Part shown: piece after piece, positions 9,601 through 17,679 of the stretch | Numbering within the stretch: position 1 is the stretch's first letter | How the letters are laid out: each line of letters starts with the position of its first letter | DNA from: Flavobacteriales bacterium | GTDB lineage: Bacteria; Bacteroidota; Bacteroidia; Flavobacteriales_D; Sanyastnellaceae | Reading direction: 5' to 3' | Length of the DNA: 64,000 bases | Assembly: GCA_018402085.1 (NCBI GenBank) | Contig: JAGYJM010000002.1 | Span: 1,550,001-1,614,000 of the forward strand | Translations under genes and position numbers: made by a program | The notes under the pieces: generated by a model | Database searches by the model: none | What the model saw: the letters and a program-made list of their open reading frames with translations, nothing else | Told to the model about the DNA's origin: nothing

Positions 9601-9748
9601 CATCCCCGTCCATATCTGTAACCCCTACACAGCCACCGCTGTTGTAGTTGTCTGGCAAGACGTTGCTTTGTTCTGTAAATGTTTGTCCGAAAAGTACACT
9701 TGACGCCAGCATGAATGCTGCGCACGCGAAAAAATCGAGCTTTCTCAT
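6647..9748 (-). CDS. Secreted FG-GAP/VCBS-ASPIC protein with Cys-rich and dockerin-like tail
   Basis: 1033 residues from the ATG at 9748, where MRKLDFFACAAFMLASSVLFG forms a signal peptide; the TTG-side extension to 9775 has none. The N-terminal two thirds match the neighbouring gene closely (propeller blades, ASPIC domain, Ig modules, a jelly-roll-like region). The end differs: two short repeats (GCTDPTACNYDP, GCTNPEACNYDP), a MopE-like DCDDSNNAVFPG ... GIDNNCSGTID segment, and a pair of dockerin-like EF loops (DFNNDGIYGVGDLLNLLSEF, DISGDGSVATNDILLFL) ending SSCPE. There is no ordinary type A sorting domain, so the EF tail may be another surface or sorting signal. A -7-like TATTTTAG lies at 9786-9793. 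A hairpin of the AAAA/GATG family sits inside at 7025-7044. Confidence 0.87.
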   Translation of the reverse strand: MRKLDFFACAAFMLASSVLFGQTFTEQSNVLPDNYNSGGCVGVTDMDGDGFDDIILLDDADHLKILYNQGGAGLNEVDYGQVSSSNQWGFTVGDLEGDGHLDVISGGSFDGIHLTRISSPGVATDENLENGQLFMQGCNFADVDNDGHLDYFACHDVGLSRIWQNDGNGGLNFTTGLIDLTDYDPGSFPNTDHSGNYGSVWSDFDSDGDIDLYIAKCRQGVSDPDDPRRINQLWINNGDGTWTEDALNRGLVVFEQSWTADFADYDNDGDFDCLITNHSDNIMLLENDGNGFFTDVSAAAGIDGYQGFFLQAKMVDFDNDGFNDIVWAGGTHNYLRNNGDGTFSEFSNTFPYGNTMNSFAIGDLNKDGFLDLYASYGNVYVSPDYSNPDKLWINDGNNNNWIAFELEGIESNLNGVGAKALIYGDWGVQVREVRAGESYGIVNTFNLHFGIGQSAAVDSVVVQWPSGFETVIEDPVINTYHTVIEAPCQLSGVEITSQGGNQLCPGEALTLEAPAGFSYEWSTGEATQSIEVTAGGTYSLVAEDGAGCLGVATFAVEEVTPVAPTIEAGGELEFCEGGTVELTASSGQSYAWSNGGDTQSITVSESGNYSVAVTGVCANALSSDEVVVNVLDAPSIPDVEDVTLAGPGAAILSGSSDNLQWYANENDPAPLATGSSYETPFLNTSASYWVEDVTTYGGATGSGGALQNDPDNGQHHINSNYWLEFEANEDITLDSVKVYSGENGTRTVALIDAGGSVLQQADIFIPAGEQYVTLNFFVPAGTGYGLRCLDDDPQLWRDDLNATLNYPYDIGGLATIVSSSIDGANALNYYYFFYDWHVSTESISCVGERVEVNVFVPDGCTDPTACNYDPLALLDDGSCILPDGCTNPEACNYDPGAQCDDASCAFAQPFFADNDGDGFGAGPVVQLCSPQAGFVSNGGDCDDSNNAVFPGAAGTAEGIDNNCSGTIDPDEEEAADCIGDFNNDGIYGVGDLLNLLSEFGCTEDCTTDISGDGSVATNDILLFLPLVGSSCPE
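7025..7044 (+). repeat. AAAA-loop hairpin, GATG tag
   Basis: Stem CTGCGC/GCGCAG, loop AAAA, then GATG. It lies inside the secreted FG-GAP gene on the strand opposite to it. Confidence 0.6.
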
Positions 9749-9867
9749 TTTGGTCTGGATAAGGTCTCTACTCACTTAGGTTGCCCTAAAATACGATTTT
9801 TCATCGGAGTCTTCGTCTTTTGATCGATGACCGGCAGCGGATGATCTTCGCGCTGCGCAACCGACAT

Positions 9868-9947
9868 GCGCACACCGCAGTGTGCGCCTACGGCAACAAA
9901 CCGATAGAAGCGCGTACTTCCGAATAACGGATGCGCGTAGCGCATCC
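9868..9947. repeat. Two palindromes between genes
   Basis: GCGCACAC-CGCA-GTGTGCGC (9868-9887), followed by CTACGG, belongs to a palindrome family seen again near 19140, 20062 and 53868-54230. A second palindrome, GGATGCGC-GTA-GCGCATCC (9929-9947), stands just past the stop of the polyferredoxin gene and may act as a weak terminator or mRNA 3' end, though no U tract follows. Confidence 0.6.
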
Positions 9948-9958
9948 TCTCTGTTTTT

Positions 9959-11545
9959 CTAACCCCGGCGATCCCCCATCACCGATCCATTCAACCTCAC
10001 CCCTTCCCTGCCGATCAAAATCGGATCATCGCTGATGCGGCCTTCTTCAGGACCATTTTCGAGTTTCAGCACGCCTCGCGGACAAACTGCAGAGCAGATG
10101 CCGCAGCCCACACACGATGAACGAACAATGTTCTGCCCGCGCTGGGCATACCATCGCACATCGATGCCCATTTCACAATAAGTCGAGCAATTGCCGCACG
10201 AGATGCACTGGCCTCCATTCGTGGTGATGCGAAAACGCGACTTGAAACGCTGTACCAACCCGAGATAGGCGGCGAGCGGACATCCAAAGCGGCACCATAC
10301 GCGGCTGCCCATCACGGGATAGAAGCCGGTGCCGATCACCCCTGCGAATACCGAACCAATCAAGAAGCCATAGGTCTTCTGGATGTCATAGGTATCGGCG
10401 AACCATACCTGGCTTACGCCAGAGAAATAGGTGTAGAGTGTCAGTCCGGTCATCACCACGGCAAAGACGAGTACACCGTGAATGAGCCAGCGCTCGATTT
10501 TCCAGGCTTTGAGTGATTTGTCGCTCAACTGACGGTATGGGTCACCGAGCGTTTCAGCGAGCCCGCCGCAGCCGCACACCCAACTGCAGTACCAGCGTTT
10601 GCCGAAAAAGTACACAAACACAGGAACCGCCACAATGATGAGAAGCGTACCCCAAATCATCATGAACAGACCTAGCGTGCCTGCCTGTAGTTTCTGATCG
10701 ATGTTCCAGCTGAAGAAAAAGTCATAATCCAAGGGCCAGATGTTTTTAAAATCCATCGCCGGCATATTGAAACGCATCATCAACTCCGGAATCAAAAAGG
10801 CGAAACATACCTGAAAGAACACCACACTCGCTGTGCGAAGTGTCTGGTACTTGTTGCCGCGGTATTTCACGAACATCCGGATACCCATCACCACCATGAC
10901 GGTGCAGTACATCAGGCCATATAAGAACCAACGGTCACCGGGTTGCCCTTTGATCCATTGGCTCACAGGGTCAGCAATCAGTGCCCAGCTGATGGTGAGG
11001 TCAGGGTAGAAATACAGCAATATGTAAAAGCCTACCAGCCAGCCGAAGACAATCCAGCCTATCCAGCCTCTTGCCGTGGCTTTCGATTGAAAAACATGGT
11101 CATTCTTGATGCCGGGGTGGGGTTTTAAAACCACATTCGGCAGGATAAACATTAACCCGCCTGCAATGGCGAGTCCAAAGGTCAGAAACAGCCATAAGCC
11201 ACGGTTTTCGGCCACCGTGCCTGTCACGGATGCCCGCGCTATGCGCGAGGCCAGTTCGCGGGGCTCGGCGTACATGACCTCATCCCATTTTTCAGATTTT
11301 CGCAAAGAATCGTTGACCGCAGTGTAGGTGCTTCTGATGGTTTTACTCAGCGCAAAAGCGCTGGATGCTTCGGTGCTCGTCAGTACATCAGTGAGTGGAT
11401 CAAGTAAATGCTGCTGCTCTTTTTCATTCAGGACACTTTCGATGGCAGAGCGATCTGCACGAAAGTCGCTGAGGAACAAACTCGCTGTGAACAGGACGAT
11501 GCCAGCGATCAAAAGAAGAAGGCCAATTTTCCGGATCGTATTCAT
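9959..11545 (-). CDS. NapH/NosR-type membrane polyferredoxin
   Basis: 528 residues. An N-terminal signal-anchor helix (about 7-27) precedes a periplasmic-type segment to about residue 110; five or six further membrane helices follow. Two cysteine motifs between helices, CSWVCGCGG and WCRFGCPLAA, are the paired CxxxC(P/G) elements of NapH/CcoG proteins. Two 4Fe-4S ferredoxin motifs follow (CISCGNCSTYC and CVGCGICSAVCP). Proteins of this kind pass electrons between the quinone pool and a periplasmic or cytoplasmic partner. The start overlaps the stop of the FAD oxidoreductase by 4 bp (ATGA), so that protein is the likely electron partner. The true terminal acceptor is unknown. Confidence 0.85.
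   Translation of the reverse strand: MNTIRKIGLLLLIAGIVLFTASLFLSDFRADRSAIESVLNEKEQQHLLDPLTDVLTSTEASSAFALSKTIRSTYTAVNDSLRKSEKWDEVMYAEPRELASRIARASVTGTVAENRGLWLFLTFGLAIAGGLMFILPNVVLKPHPGIKNDHVFQSKATARGWIGWIVFGWLVGFYILLYFYPDLTISWALIADPVSQWIKGQPGDRWFLYGLMYCTVMVVMGIRMFVKYRGNKYQTLRTASVVFFQVCFAFLIPELMMRFNMPAMDFKNIWPLDYDFFFSWNIDQKLQAGTLGLFMMIWGTLLIIVAVPVFVYFFGKRWYCSWVCGCGGLAETLGDPYRQLSDKSLKAWKIERWLIHGVLVFAVVMTGLTLYTYFSGVSQVWFADTYDIQKTYGFLIGSVFAGVIGTGFYPVMGSRVWCRFGCPLAAYLGLVQRFKSRFRITTNGGQCISCGNCSTYCEMGIDVRWYAQRGQNIVRSSCVGCGICSAVCPRGVLKLENGPEEGRISDDPILIGREGVRLNGSVMGDRRG
11348..11367 (+). repeat. AAAA-loop hairpin, GATG tag
   Basis: Stem CAGCGC/GCGCTG, loop AAAA, then GATG. It is inside the polyferredoxin gene, on the opposite strand; the stem is identical to the copy at 31430. 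Confidence 0.6.
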
Positions 11546-12910
11546 TTTGCAAATGGTTTTGCCGCCAGAATGCGTTTCCAGCTTTTTCGTTTCGGACGGA
11601 TGTTCGCTCCGAATGCAGCGTTGAATTGGTTCACGATCGCTTTTTCATGCCGCTGGTAGAATTCTGCATCGAAGTTGGCGTCAGCAAGGTGCTCGAGCAC
11701 ATATTCGACGCTTCGTTCATCCGTGAGCCATTTATCAAAGACCTCATGCCGAAGCCGCATCCCGAAGCTGTTCACCCCAATGAGTGTGTGCGTGTCTTTG
11801 GCGAAAACGATCTTCAACCCGATTTGTCCGTTATCATACTCCCAGTAAAAATCTGCTTCATGGTTGGAAAGCTCCGCATCTACCTTCCCATAGGTCTGGT
11901 ACTCGATATCGAAAAACTTGGCGCTGTTGAACCAGTGCCCGGGCGCATACGCCGTGCGCTCACCGGTTAGGGTCTGTGCGACGGTCTCGCCCATCATGCG
12001 TCCGGTGTACCACACCTGTTCAACCGGACGTCTGCCCGGCGGTGGGGTGCGAAACTGCGCGCAGTCACCGATGGCATAGACACCTTCCTGAGAGGTTTCG
12101 AGGTACTCATTGATGAGGATGCCTTTATCGGTTTCAATGGGCATATCGCGCAACCAGTCGATGTTCGGACGAACGCCCGCGGTGAGTCCGACCAGTTGGC
12201 ATTCGATCTCTTCACCGTCTTTTGTTCGGACAGCTCCGGCTCTGCCGTTCTTATCCGGAATGATTTCGTCAAGCTCCGTATTGAAGCGGAGGTCTACTCC
12301 ATGATCCCTCATGTGACGTGCGACAAGTTCTCCTTCTTCTTTGGGCAGTACGTTGCCCCAGAAGCGGTCTTCACGCACTAAAAACGTGACGTCAATGTCG
12401 CGTGTCATCAGCATTTCGGCAAGCTCCACGCCGATCAGACCTCCCCCAACGATCACGGCACGTGTAACCATCCGCCGCTTTTGCGGCGTAAAAGCCTCAT
12501 GCGTATTCTTCTCAAGGAGTTGCAGATCCTGATAACTGTATAGTCCCTGCACCCCCTCGAGGTCCTGGCCATTTCCATCCGAACCGGTTGGGTACCGAAC
12601 CCACGGCAAGGATGAGCTTGTCATACCGGATGTGCTTGCCGCTGCGGCAGTGCAGTATGTGCTCGCTGAAGGCGATGTCATCAACGTGATCGAATACGAG
12701 GTTGATGCGGTTTTTCACCCAGAAAAAGTCTTCATACGGCTTGGTGTGCGCGTATTTCATGTGCCCCATGTAGATGTACATGAGGGCGGTACGCGAGAAG
12801 AAATGCTCCGTTTCACTCGAAATGACGGTTACTTCCGCATCACTCCGTTTCCGAATGTGTCGCGCAGCCGTTATTCCGGATATCCCGTTCCCAATGATCG
12901 CAATGTGCAT
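11542..12910 (-). pseudogene. NAD(P)/FAD-dependent oxidoreductase, one-base frameshift
   Basis: Two frames together make one pyridine-nucleotide-disulphide oxidoreductase of about 455 residues. The first (12910 to about 12573) has the FAD Rossmann motif IAIIGNGISGITAA and ends its good sequence at AVGSVPNRFGW. The second continues NGQDLEGVQGLYSYQDL, then the NAD-binding motif AVIVGGGLIGVELAEML and the second FAD motif GVYAIGDCAQF. Dropping one A of the AAA run (TTT on plus, 12572-12574) joins them exactly; the whole span is 3n+1 bases. It overlaps the polyferredoxin gene by 4 bp, so it should supply NAD(P)H electrons to it. Either the gene is broken or the base is a sequencing error; the intact downstream operon favours the latter slightly. 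Confidence 0.8.
12469..12488 (-). repeat. AAAA-loop hairpin, GATG tag
   Basis: On the minus strand: stem CGCCGC/GCGGCG, loop AAAA, then GATG. It is in frame within the FAD oxidoreductase, encoding PQKRRM. Confidence 0.6.
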
Positions 12911-12974
12911 GGTTCTCCCGTTGTTGTGGCTAATGTATTGCAGATGGGCTTGAGAGGTATCACGGAAGTGTAAC

Positions 12975-13117
12975 GGATCGGGGATCTAGGATCGGGGATC
13001 GGGGGCAGGATCGGGGATCGGGGATCGGGGATCGGGGATCTAGGATCGGGGATCAGGGGGCAGGATTGGGGATCGGGGGCCAGGATCGGGGATCGGGGGC
13101 AGGATCGGGGATGGGGA
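12975..13117. repeat. GATCGGGG low-complexity array
   Basis: Some 140 bp built from GGATCGGGGATC, GGGGGCA and GGGGATCTA words without a fixed period. It lies between the start of the FAD oxidoreductase and the four-helix-bundle gene. A shorter array of the complementary word stands on the other side of that gene (13598-13643). Apart from the array, 12911-13208 shows nothing more. Confidence 0.85.
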
Positions 13118-13208
13118 AGAGCACTGATGGTTGGTGCATCCGTGAAGTAAATCCGAGCATCTGTAAAACGCATGTTTGATGCAGCAATAGTTTCCTCATT
13201 ATTGCTGC

Positions 13209-13574
13209 ATGAGATACAAACTCACCAAACTCGACGTTTATGCCGAGTCGATTACATTTGCGAAGGATTGTTTCAAGGTTGCGGAAGTCTTGAAGGAGCT
13301 CAGAGCATTTGCACTCGCAAATCAGCTGGAGCGCTCAGCGATTTCGATACCCTCAAATATTGCTGAAGGCAACGCGGTTCAGTCAACTAAAGTCTATCGC
13401 AAACACATTGATATTGCACTCGGATCAGCACATGAATTGATGGCACAATTAGACTTGGCTCAAGAATATGTTGACCAATCGATCATTGAGGATAAAATGA
13501 ATCGCCTTGAAATCATCATTCGTAGACTCTTCGGGCTGAGAAGATATTTACTCAGTAAAACGACTGAAAGTTGA
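13209..13574 (+). CDS. Four-helix bundle protein (23S rRNA intervening-sequence family)
   Basis: 121 residues, the usual length for the S23/IVP family. The diagnostic stretch is visible: AISIPSNIAEGNA around residue 45, then ALGSAHELMAQLDLA, and the whole sequence is helical. Family members are found inside 23S rRNA intervening sequences or as free genes, and are structurally related to the Avd protein of diversity-generating retroelements; their function is unclear. Here there is no rRNA or retroelement next to it. It stands alone between two inverted GATCGGGG arrays, which hints that gene and arrays may have moved as one cassette. Confidence 0.85.
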   Translation: MRYKLTKLDVYAESITFAKDCFKVAEVLKELRAFALANQLERSAISIPSNIAEGNAVQSTKVYRKHIDIALGSAHELMAQLDLAQEYVDQSIIEDKMNRLEIIIRRLFGLRRYLLSKTTES

Positions 13575-13597
13575 AGCGTGCACTAAGCCTAAAAGTC

Positions 13598-13643
13598 ATC
13601 CCCCATCCCCGATCCCCCATCCCCGATCCCCCATCCCCTCCCA
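13598..13643. repeat. CCCCGATC low-complexity array
   Basis: CCCCCATCCCCGATC words repeated for about 45 bp, the complement of the array at 12975-13117, so the two flank the four-helix-bundle gene as inverted copies. Confidence 0.8.
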
Positions 13644-13739
13644 GGAGCTAAAAGTTCTCACCATTTTTACACGAACGGCGGTAGTGTATTAAACGTATGC
13701 TATCTTGAAATCGAATACCGCCAAAATGCAGTTGCCTCT

Positions 13740-16088
13740 ATGCGTTCTTGCTCACGCCTCCTTCTTCTTGCATACCTGAATCTGTTCCTGATCGTAGCGA
13801 TAAACAAAGATGGCGCTGCTCAGTCGATTCAAACAGCCGAGGAGGCCTATTGCGCAGGGTATCCGGATTCAACGCTGGCTATTCTTCAGAATGTAGTTGA
13901 AGACAACCTATCGCGCAGTGAGAAGGCAAAAAAGTTACGGCTGCAAGGCGAAACGTATATGCTCAAGGGCCAATGGGACCTCGCAAAAGAGAGCTTTTAC
14001 AAATGTATTCACGAGACCGCACCCGAGAAGATTGAATACCCTTGGCAGGCATGGAAACACGGCATGCTTGCAAGGATTGCTTATTGGGAGATCCGTCCGT
14101 TCGAAGCTCACCATCACGCTGACTCTGCCTTGTACTACCTCGATCTATGCAAAGAGAAACAGATTACAGAACACCGGCTCTTTAAGTTGTGGTCTATCGC
14201 TGTGCAGGCCTACAAGCAATACATCACGGAAATCGAGCGCAATGGATTGAAACGCGACTATACCCTGGTAGACAGCCTAAGTTCGGTCGCAATAAGCTAC
14301 CTGAGTGATCGTCCTGAATTCGCCTGCTACCTCGCAAAAGCATGGCATGTTCGCGGCAATTCGTTTACGGACCGCATCGGACCACACCGTCACACTCCGC
14401 TGAAATCAGCATTGCTCACGGCAGCTACGGAAGCCTATCAGCAAGAGCGGCAAATTCTGGCTGAAGCCTACGGTGAACAGCACGTGAATATCCCGATGGC
14501 GTGGCTGACCACGATTTTCGCCAACCAATATGCAGAGCAACCTACTGAAATTCTTGACAGCTTGTGGCGGCGAGGTTATGCAGCATACTATCCGGATGAA
14601 AAAACAATAGTGAGCAGGAGCCGCGAGTCTGAAATCATGTTTTTACTCCATTACAATGAATTTCTGTTCGATAACTACGACACACTCGACTCAGCTTATG
14701 TCTTCAGCCTGCATGAAGAACTAGACAAACGCGCCTGGTCTTCGTGGTATGCTATGATACGTGAATCAGGTGCGAAGACCACACCTGAAACCATGGCTAT
14801 GTATTTTTTGCAACCGGCAACCTTGAGGTTTTACGCTGAAGAATGGAAACTGAAGCAAGGACTGCCCATAAACATTCCTTTGTGTTTCGAATATTCCCAA
14901 TACCTGAAGTATTATGACGTGCTTGCAGAGCAAACCGGCACTCCACTGCCTAAAGTGAAGAAATTGAGTGATTATCAAGCTGAATTACAGCAGGGAGAGC
15001 TAGTACTTGATTTCATTTATTCGCACGGTGATATAGCAGGTGTCTTTGCCATCACCAGAGAAAATTACCGCTTTGTGAGCTTGCCCGATACCCTGACGGA
15101 TGCTTTCCGTGAAAATCGCGAGCTGCTCTTAACAAGAGATCAAGCCTTCGCGGCCTCCGGTTACAAATTGTATCAGACGCTTCTTCAGTTGCTACCCGAA
15201 ATCGATACCGCTGAGTTACTGACCATCTCGCTCCCTCACAACATGCCCCTTTTTCCGTTCGAAGCGTTGGTAACCTCGCCACCACCATCACCCGTTGATT
15301 ACCGCACACTCGACTACCTCAACAACCAATGCCGCATTCGGTATACCTTATCAGCGGCGTTTTCAACATCACCCATCAAAAGCAATTTTAAAGTATCTGC
15401 CTTTCGTCCGGACTACCAATCAGATGCTGAACTCCCCTTTGCGAAGAAATTCCAGGAAGACATGCAAGGCGAATTCTCCGGATGGCAAACTGAAAACCAG
15501 ACCGATTTGGATTCTTGTCTTGCAGGAGATGCCGAGATTCTCCACTTGTCTTTGCACGGACGAAAAACAGCACTGCGCCCGAAAGAAACCGCATTGGATG
15601 TTTCGGGGGATTTATTCACCCTTGATGACATTGCCGGCATTCCGGTCAGCGCTCATCTTGTCGTCGTCAATGCATGTAATTCAGGCGAAGGACGAATCAT
15701 GGGTATGAATGGTTTAGAAGCGCCCGCCCGCCGGCTGATGGAGTCAGGCGCAAGGGCCGTCATTTCCAACGCATGGGAAGTCGATGACCAGAGCAGCCAT
15801 GCGGTACTTGCTGCATTTTATCGCGAACTGGCCGATGGGGCCCCCTCTGACATGGCTCTGGTAAATGCACGGAGGCACTATCTGCAAAAGGCAAGCTCCA
15901 GTGAGGCGGCACATCCCTTCTACTGGGCTGCATCGACACACCTCGGACAGCCTATAATTGTATCTGCCCAGAATAAATCTTTATTAAGCATCATCGTGAT
16001 CTTCTCCGTGGGTATTCTATTGCTTTATCTTTACCAGTCAAGGTTATCTGAAAGCAAAAGAAGTGACAACAAACAAGCGGTTAAGTGA
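13740..16088 (+). CDS. CHAT-domain protease-like protein with TPR region and C-terminal anchor
   Basis: 782 residues. A signal peptide (LLLLAYLNLFLIVAI) is followed by a long helical, TPR-like region (about 30-420). The CHAT domain is at about 480-745, with LHLSLHG (His606) and VVVNACNSG (Cys646) as the expected caspase-like His/Cys pair. A single membrane helix (SIIVIFSVGILLLYLY) near the C-terminus would place the CHAT domain outside the cytoplasm. It overlaps the ECF sigma gene by 26 bp and is followed by an anti-sigma-like gene, so the three form a translationally coupled operon. TATCTTGA at 13701-13708 may be the -7 box. The substrate is unknown. A regulated proteolysis role with the sigma/anti-sigma pair is inference. 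Confidence 0.85.
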   Translation: MRSCSRLLLLAYLNLFLIVAINKDGAAQSIQTAEEAYCAGYPDSTLAILQNVVEDNLSRSEKAKKLRLQGETYMLKGQWDLAKESFYKCIHETAPEKIEYPWQAWKHGMLARIAYWEIRPFEAHHHADSALYYLDLCKEKQITEHRLFKLWSIAVQAYKQYITEIERNGLKRDYTLVDSLSSVAISYLSDRPEFACYLAKAWHVRGNSFTDRIGPHRHTPLKSALLTAATEAYQQERQILAEAYGEQHVNIPMAWLTTIFANQYAEQPTEILDSLWRRGYAAYYPDEKTIVSRSRESEIMFLLHYNEFLFDNYDTLDSAYVFSLHEELDKRAWSSWYAMIRESGAKTTPETMAMYFLQPATLRFYAEEWKLKQGLPINIPLCFEYSQYLKYYDVLAEQTGTPLPKVKKLSDYQAELQQGELVLDFIYSHGDIAGVFAITRENYRFVSLPDTLTDAFRENRELLLTRDQAFAASGYKLYQTLLQLLPEIDTAELLTISLPHNMPLFPFEALVTSPPPSPVDYRTLDYLNNQCRIRYTLSAAFSTSPIKSNFKVSAFRPDYQSDAELPFAKKFQEDMQGEFSGWQTENQTDLDSCLAGDAEILHLSLHGRKTALRPKETALDVSGDLFTLDDIAGIPVSAHLVVVNACNSGEGRIMGMNGLEAPARRLMESGARAVISNAWEVDDQSSHAVLAAFYRELADGAPSDMALVNARRHYLQKASSSEAAHPFYWAASTHLGQPIIVSAQNKSLLSIIVIFSVGILLLYLYQSRLSESKRSDNKQAVK

Positions 16089-16632
16089 ATGGGCGGAGTT
16101 GATCCGGGAGAATCCGGATGAATCACTCAGCTATTTATACCGTTTTTATCGCGATGAGTTTATCTTCCGCAGTTTCAAAACCTTTGGTTGCGACGAGGAT
16201 GTCGCTAAAGACGCCTTCCAGGAAGCCATCATCGCGGTCTACAATAATTTCAGCCGCGGTACCCCGGTGTATGATGGCGCAAGCATCAAAACTTATCTCT
16301 TCGATATCGGAGACAAGAAGATCCTGGACGTTAAAAAACGAAAGGAACACATTTACCTTTCGGATGCTCAGGCGATAAAGAAAGCAGATAAGAAGCTTTC
16401 TGAAATGACCAATGAACCCGATATCGATAAGGAGAAGCTGAACCGAGCTCTTGATCAGATGCCTAAAGACTGCAGCAAGCTGCTGCGGTTGTTCTTCTTT
16501 CATCGTTATGACATGGAAAGCATTGCGCGCGAGCTCGGGCTGAAGAATGCCAACACGGCTAAATCAAAGAAAGTGACCTGCATGAAAAAGCTCACTGAAA
16601 TTCTGAATCAAATGTCTACTATCCTTCTGTGA
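16063..16632 (+). CDS. ECF-type RNA polymerase sigma factor
   Basis: 189 residues with a GTG start at 16063, inside the 3' end of the CHAT gene. Region 2 is seen as SYLYRFYRDEFIFRSFK ... DAFQEAIIAVYNNF, and region 4 as LDQMPKDCSKLLRLFF with the helix-turn-helix YDMESIARELGL ... AKSKK. Spacing and length match ECF sigma factors, which recruit RNA polymerase to a small regulon. The stop overlaps the GTG start of the following anti-sigma-like gene. The promoters it controls were not identified here. Confidence 0.85.
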   Translation: MTTNKRLSEWAELIRENPDESLSYLYRFYRDEFIFRSFKTFGCDEDVAKDAFQEAIIAVYNNFSRGTPVYDGASIKTYLFDIGDKKILDVKKRKEHIYLSDAQAIKKADKKLSEMTNEPDIDKEKLNRALDQMPKDCSKLLRLFFFHRYDMESIARELGLKNANTAKSKKVTCMKKLTEILNQMSTILL

Positions 16633-17348
16633 ACCACATCGATCCGGAACATATCGAATCATTTGAGGCTTATCTGGAGGGTGATCTTACTACAGAAGAA
16701 CGCCTGATATTTGAGCACCGCCTTGATGCTGAGCCGGATTTAAAGGCTTCATTTTCTTCTTATAAGCAGCTTAATAAAGCGCTACCGGATGCCTTTGAAA
16801 GAAAGCTTCGAGAGCAATTGCAGCAAACAGATGCCGCCATGCCGCCGGTGGCTCGCACCCCGGTTAAAAATATCCGACCAAAGAGGCTTTATTGGGCTGT
16901 TGGTATCGCCGCAGTGTTTATCGGACTGATTATCGGTGTCTACCAGCTGCGTTCTGAAAACCGGATCTTCGACACGTATTGGCAACCCGAACCAGGATTA
17001 CCCGTGACGATGAGCGAAGAGCGAAGCTGGAATCCGGCTATGAACGCTTTTAAGCAGAGGAATTGGGATGAGGCAGAAACGCACTTAATGGAGTTGACGT
17101 CGGATACGGCATCTTATTTTCTGGGTGTCGTCGCTTACGAGCAAGGAGAGATCCTTCAAGCCATACAATGGTTTGACTCCGTTCCTGAAAACTCCGTTTG
17201 GTACTCCAAATCGCAATACCGGAAAGCCCTGCTCTTTCTCAAGAGAAACGAGCGCGAGCGTGCGGCAATGATCCTCGAGCAAATCCCCGAAATCCGCGCA
17301 TCGTCTTCGCTTCCTGTGAGTGCCCTTCTCAAGGAAATAAAAAAGTAA
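16629..17348 (+). CDS. Probable anti-sigma factor with TPR-like C-terminal domain
   Basis: 239 residues, GTG start overlapping the sigma stop by 4 bp. The N-terminal part (DPEHIESFEAYLEGDLTTEE ... RLDAEPDLK) resembles the cytoplasmic zinc-less anti-sigma head, with its FEAYLEGDLTxxE pattern. One membrane helix follows at about residues 80-98 (WAVGIAAVFIGLIIGVY). The external part has at least two TPR-like hairpins (NAFKQRNWDEAETHL, YFLGVVAYEQGEILQAIQWF). The topology fits a membrane anti-sigma factor sensing something outside the cytoplasmic membrane, perhaps through the CHAT protein encoded just upstream. The assignment rests on position and topology as much as on sequence. Confidence 0.72.
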   Translation: MNHIDPEHIESFEAYLEGDLTTEERLIFEHRLDAEPDLKASFSSYKQLNKALPDAFERKLREQLQQTDAAMPPVARTPVKNIRPKRLYWAVGIAAVFIGLIIGVYQLRSENRIFDTYWQPEPGLPVTMSEERSWNPAMNAFKQRNWDEAETHLMELTSDTASYFLGVVAYEQGEILQAIQWFDSVPENSVWYSKSQYRKALLFLKRNERERAAMILEQIPEIRASSSLPVSALLKEIKK

Positions 17349-17544
17349 CCCCCGACTTACCTTCTTCATTTCCGGTCGATCAAGGCATACCAACCGCTGA
17401 AAAATCGACGTCTCCTTTTGCTGCATTTGGTTTGGAAGCTGCTTTCCTCTCTTCTGCCCCGTTGATCGTTCAGCATAACATCTCTCTGCTCGATCCCTTT
17501 CTGCGCATCGGGTAAATGCCGGTAATTGGTCCTGCCGACAAGCT

Positions 17545-17573
17545 AAAATCCCACGAATCCTGTGGGATTTTTG
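17545..17573 (+). terminator. Rho-independent terminator
   Basis: AAAATCCCAC / GTGGGATTTTT with a seven-base loop and a T run, about 200 bp after the anti-sigma gene. It may end the CHAT operon. Confidence 0.7.
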
Positions 17574-17611
17574 TTGCACCAGTTTTCTCTTCCGCGTGAA
17601 AACGCGGGATG
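17561..17611 (+). repeat. Direct repeat flanking the LamG gene, copy 1
   Basis: Begins in the 3' arm of the terminator (TGTGGGATTTTTGTTGCACC) and ends in a hairpin CCGCGT-GAAA-ACGCGG-GATG (17592-17611). It is nearly identical to 18589-18640. Confidence 0.8.
17592..17611 (+). repeat. AAAA-type hairpin (GAAA loop), GATG tag
   Basis: Stem CCGCGT/ACGCGG, loop GAAA, then GATG; the only copy of the family with a G in the loop. Confidence 0.55.
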
Positions 17612-17679
17612 GGGACTTACCTTTTCTCAGCAGGTTCGATTAACAGGCAGAATACTTATTAATAACCAGACGAATTGCT

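Larger units (their letters stand above)
17349..17679. other. Intergenic region with terminator and repeat
   Basis: After the anti-sigma gene there are about 190 bp with no recognisable feature, then a terminator (17545-17573) and the first copy of a 50-bp repeat (17561-17611). The last 65 bp before the LamG gene show no clear promoter. Confidence 0.6.

Noticed and set aside
13209-13574. Avd of a diversity-generating retroelement
   Set aside because: No variable region, template repeat or DGR-type RT nearby; the only RT is a retron type 19 kb away.
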